Below, piece after piece: positions 16,461 to 18,883 of a DNA stretch of 18,883 nucleotides. The notes beneath the pieces are model-generated. The model was not told the origin of the DNA, did no database searches, and saw nothing but the letters and a program-made list of their open reading frames with translations. How positions within the stretch are numbered: position 1 is the stretch's first letter; each line of letters starts with the position of its first letter. Origin of the DNA: Stemphylium vesicarium (Eukaryota > Ascomycota > Dothideomycetes > Pleosporales > Pleosporaceae); NCBI GenBank assembly GCA_004380135.1, contig QXCR01000313.1:1-18883 (forward strand), given 5' to 3'. Made by a program: the position numbers and the translations under genes.

Positions 16461-18595
16461 GTTATCTAACAATAGAGCTGCCCGTCTGGAACACTCGCGC
16501 GCGCGCATCACAGAACGCAGAGAGCAGCAACAGCAGCCCGCCCATACGCAGAAAGCTGCAGGCAATTTCGCTGGACAGCTGTGCCGATATTCTATGCTTT
16601 TTGGCAGATTTTTGTGTTCTGGTTTGCAAGCAGCACTGCAGCGGCGTGGTCAATCTTAACAAACATCTCTTAGAGCGGCACGCAACGCCCGCTAACGTGC
16701 GGAAAGAGATTCTTTAACAATTTACGCACTATAATAGGATAGACCTAAAGGATATTAAGCTTCTTAAACAACCTACTTAACTAATTAAAGAGCTAGGGAC
16801 GCCGCTAGATAGACTCTATTATAAGATATGCTCTTTTCTAATAGTAGACAAGAGCGTATTACGCAAACACTTAAAAAAAAATTACTAATAAGCATAGAAG
16901 GGAGAGAAAAGTGAGCTATTTAATTCTATTAAAGTTTAGACGTTTTTCTATAGTAAGGGGTTGCAAAAATACTTTATTATTAATTTAGGTATTAGGGAAA
17001 ATAGAGAAAAAATTAATTAAGATTAAGTAGTATAGCAATAACTTAGTAGATAGTAGAACGTGCGATAGCAGCTTAAAGAGGATATTCAAGTCATAGCTAA
17101 GGTTGCAAAGATAGACAAAACTAGCTAGTTTAAGAGAACTAGGTGGTTATTGTTTCTATAGGGCTAAAATCTAGCTTATCTAGGCTATTAAGCCTGCTTA
17201 CCTAACTAAAGCAAAGTAAAACTACTACTTACTACTAAGCTAATAGAAGAACTAATTAAAAGATCTATGCGCGGCTTAGCAACACTTCTGTAGGAAACAC
17301 GACGCTGGCTTCGTAGTGCGCAGCAGACAGAGATTGATTAACGGCCGCTAGCGCGACTACAGAACCCCAAGAGTCAGGCAACGTACGCTAGCTACATAAT
17401 CCGATTCGTGTGTTTTTATCTTTAGGTGATTGCAGACGAAGAGAGTTAGATAGACAAATATCTAGCACGGAGGGATCAAGCTATTAACGTTAATAGTGTA
17501 AGCGACGAGGATGCTAGCATAAAAAGTAAGTATAATAATAGCGACATAGAAGGCACTATTAATAGCAATAATAGTAATAGTGTTGTGCTACAGCGGCAAT
17601 CGCGTCGAGTTGTACAGGCTGACAAGATAAAGGATGCGCGCGAGCTATTCAAGTGGAAGGACAATCAGAAGGCGCTAGCAATACAGCTATAGCTTACGCT
17701 AGGCAACAGCGACGCAGCTGCTCAGAAAAATGCGCTGCTTGACTCGCTAGCTTCGTTCATTCTCACAGGCTATGGCAGCGATGAGTTTTCGAGTGGTCTG
17801 GTGCAGTATCTAGCTATGCTAGGCATCAACACGTAGACAAACCGCTTGCGTACTGCAAAGAATTTCTCGTACATGCTTACTAGCATAGTCTACTACGTTC
17901 GCGTACTAGCAGTAGAAACGATTCTGCCCGCAGCTAAGCGCGACGATTAGACAGAAGAAGACCGCGAGCGATTCTTAGCTATGCGTAAGTAGTATCTATT
18001 AGATAGCTTATATAGTCTAATAAGTATTATGCTTAGTCTTCTTACGTATAGTAAGTACGTAGCGCTAAATAAGAGTAATGCTAGTAACGCATACTAGTTA
18101 CGCGATAAGAAGATTTTTTATCTTAGCGGCTAGCTAATTCGAATTAAGCGTTTCCGCACGATAGCGCAAAGCATAGAAGTAGAGGTAGAGAATAAGTTTT
18201 AGTAGATATACTAGGTTAATTATATAGCTAACTACTTTGTAGTAGATCTAGCGTAGATTTAAGATAACATTATATTTACGACTTAAGGCTAGTCGTTTAT
18301 TACTACCCTAGGTAATTATCTATTTAATAGGCTAGCTTAGATGCTAATAAAAGCGTAGAGTATAAAAGGCAAGATATAACTATAGACGTTAAATAGTTAG
18401 TAGTAAAGTAAAAAGGTATAAAAGTATCTATAATAGTTAGATCGCTTTTTAGAGCTTATACTAGGCTATATATATATTAAATCTAGGTAGCTAGCTTAAG
18501 GCTCTAAGATTATTATAATATAGCACTATAATAGGCTACTATAAGACTATAATGTTTTTATTATAAATAGTGCTATTATAACTATTATAACGTAC
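16460..18595 (+). pseudogene. Telomere-linked helicase family copy, RIP-damaged and cut by a transposon
   Basis: A plus-strand frame can be followed unshifted from about 16595 to 18595, with perhaps 130 bp of N-terminal extension. It begins with a finger (VLVCKQHCSGVVNL then HLLERH). Next come an AT-saturated part, ETRRWLRSAQQTEID, RLQNPKSQATYASYIIRFVC, KDARELFKW, FSSGLVQYLAMLGIN, TNRLRTAKNFSYML, YVALNKSNASNAY and KRFRTIAQSIEVEVE. It ends in the recombinase-like block (FLELILGYIYIKS, then LLxDYNVFIINSAIITIITY). Dozens of TAG/TAA interrupt it, almost all where relatives have Gln, Trp or Arg. Homology stops at the TA at 18593-18594, where a DNA transposon begins. The helicase half is therefore not in the window. 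The stretch 17270-17950 keeps moderate GC, while the DNA before and after is nearly all A/T, so mutation was patchy. Confidence 0.85.
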
Positions 18596-18883
18596 CTCAC
18601 GGGTTCGTGCACCACACAGGTTCGTGCACCACTTTTGCCAAGCCCCCACCAAAACCACCCCATTCTGGCGCAAAACAGCCCACTTTGGCCCTGTATAGAG
18701 CAATATAACACGAGATATTATTCAGAGTCTACTTCTACTGCTTGCTTACACGTACGCGCATTATGCCCAGTCTGATTGCACTGTCTGCAGCGCCTTTGAG
18801 TTGGCTCACCTCCTTCAGCGCGTACCTGCTTCTTTGCCTTCTTCCCATCACTACGCGCCCCAAACTCCTTTAGAGCAGTTAGA
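18595..18883 (-). mobile_element. End of a pogo/Fot-like DNA transposon (runs off right edge)
   Basis: The element appears to start at cctcacgggttcgtgcacc, directly after a TA in the interrupted helicase-family frame, consistent with the TA target preference of Tc1/mariner-pogo elements. The 14-bp word ggttcgtgcaccac is present twice, at 18602-18615 and 18619-18632, as expected of a duplicated end-binding site. The transposase C-terminus is on the minus strand inside the element. The other end lies outside the window, so the target duplication cannot be confirmed. Confidence 0.7.
18718..18883 (-). CDS. pogo/Fot-like transposase, C-terminal end with CCHC zinc knuckle
   Basis: The minus-strand frame enters at the window edge and stops at TAA 18718-18720, giving about 55 residues. 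It reads LTALKEFGARSDGKKAKKQ, then a zinc knuckle CRQCNQTGHNARTC (C-x2-C-x4-H-x4-C), and ends KQAVEVDSE. A basic stretch followed by this knuckle is typical of the C-terminus of many fungal pogo-family DDE transposases (CENP-B/DDE_1 type). The DDE core lies beyond the window, so whether the gene is intact cannot be judged. The visible part has no stops and no RIP signature, unlike the copy it interrupts. Confidence 0.75.
   Translation of the reverse strand, partial: LTALKEFGARSDGKKAKKQVRAEGGEPTQRRCRQCNQTGHNARTCKQAVEVDSE

Noticed and set aside
13891..16465. A true telomere or long interstitial telomere tract
   Set aside because: Only one or two TTAGGG/CCCTAA-like units occur at each place, so this is only suggestive of a subtelomere.

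Overview
The window looks like a subtelomere-type, repeat-rich accessory region of a filamentous ascomycete (Pezizomycotina; a dothideomycete is possible, but the sequence alone cannot settle this). Four things point there. There is a HET (heterokaryon incompatibility) domain gene. There are several relatives of the fungal telomere-linked RecQ helicase family (OrsD/DUF3505-type zinc fingers, a tyrosine-recombinase-like middle region, then a RecQ helicase). TTAGGG/CCCTAA-like stretches are scattered through it. There are also long stretches where CA and TG dinucleotides are almost gone and reading frames are broken mainly by TAG/TAA, which is the signature of repeat-induced point mutation (RIP).

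Layout, left to right. (1) 1-1487, minus: an open, unbroken 5' part of a zinc-finger/helicase-family gene that runs off the left edge; it carries a poly-Ser insertion and a QQRGD repeat. (2) 1488-2125: spacer with a repeated CGCAAC-N-ATGCCCCC motif and two hairpins. (3) 2126-4309, plus: HET gene with two in-frame TAA codons. (4) 4310-6430: saturated RIP tract, in which one unidentified minus-strand frame can still be followed, plus a 36-bp minisatellite. (5) About 6430-7560: pyrimidine-rich low-complexity DNA with imperfect repeats. (6) 7560-10505, minus: decayed RecQ half of a telomere-linked helicase. (7) 10664-13669, minus: intact 1001-codon gene with two C2H2 fingers and a full tyrosine-recombinase-like residue set, but no helicase. 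(8) 13905-15290, minus: N-terminal half of a telomere-linked helicase. (9) 15290-16590: spacer with a duplicated 88-bp unit and a large minisatellite. (10) About 16450-18595, plus: another RIP-damaged copy of the same family. (11) 18595 to the edge: end of a pogo/Fot-like DNA transposon, with the C-terminus of its transposase on the minus strand.

Main interpretation: pieces (6) and (8) have the same orientation and almost complementary content. Together they make one full-length helicase gene, missing only about 20 codons. The roughly 3.4-kb block between them, which holds the intact 1001-codon gene, therefore looks like an insertion. Because the inserted gene keeps an R-K-R-H-Y pattern and is itself a helicase-less relative of its host gene, it is a candidate for an undescribed tyrosine-recombinase mobile element. 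Family assignments rest on recognition of motifs by eye; no database search was run.
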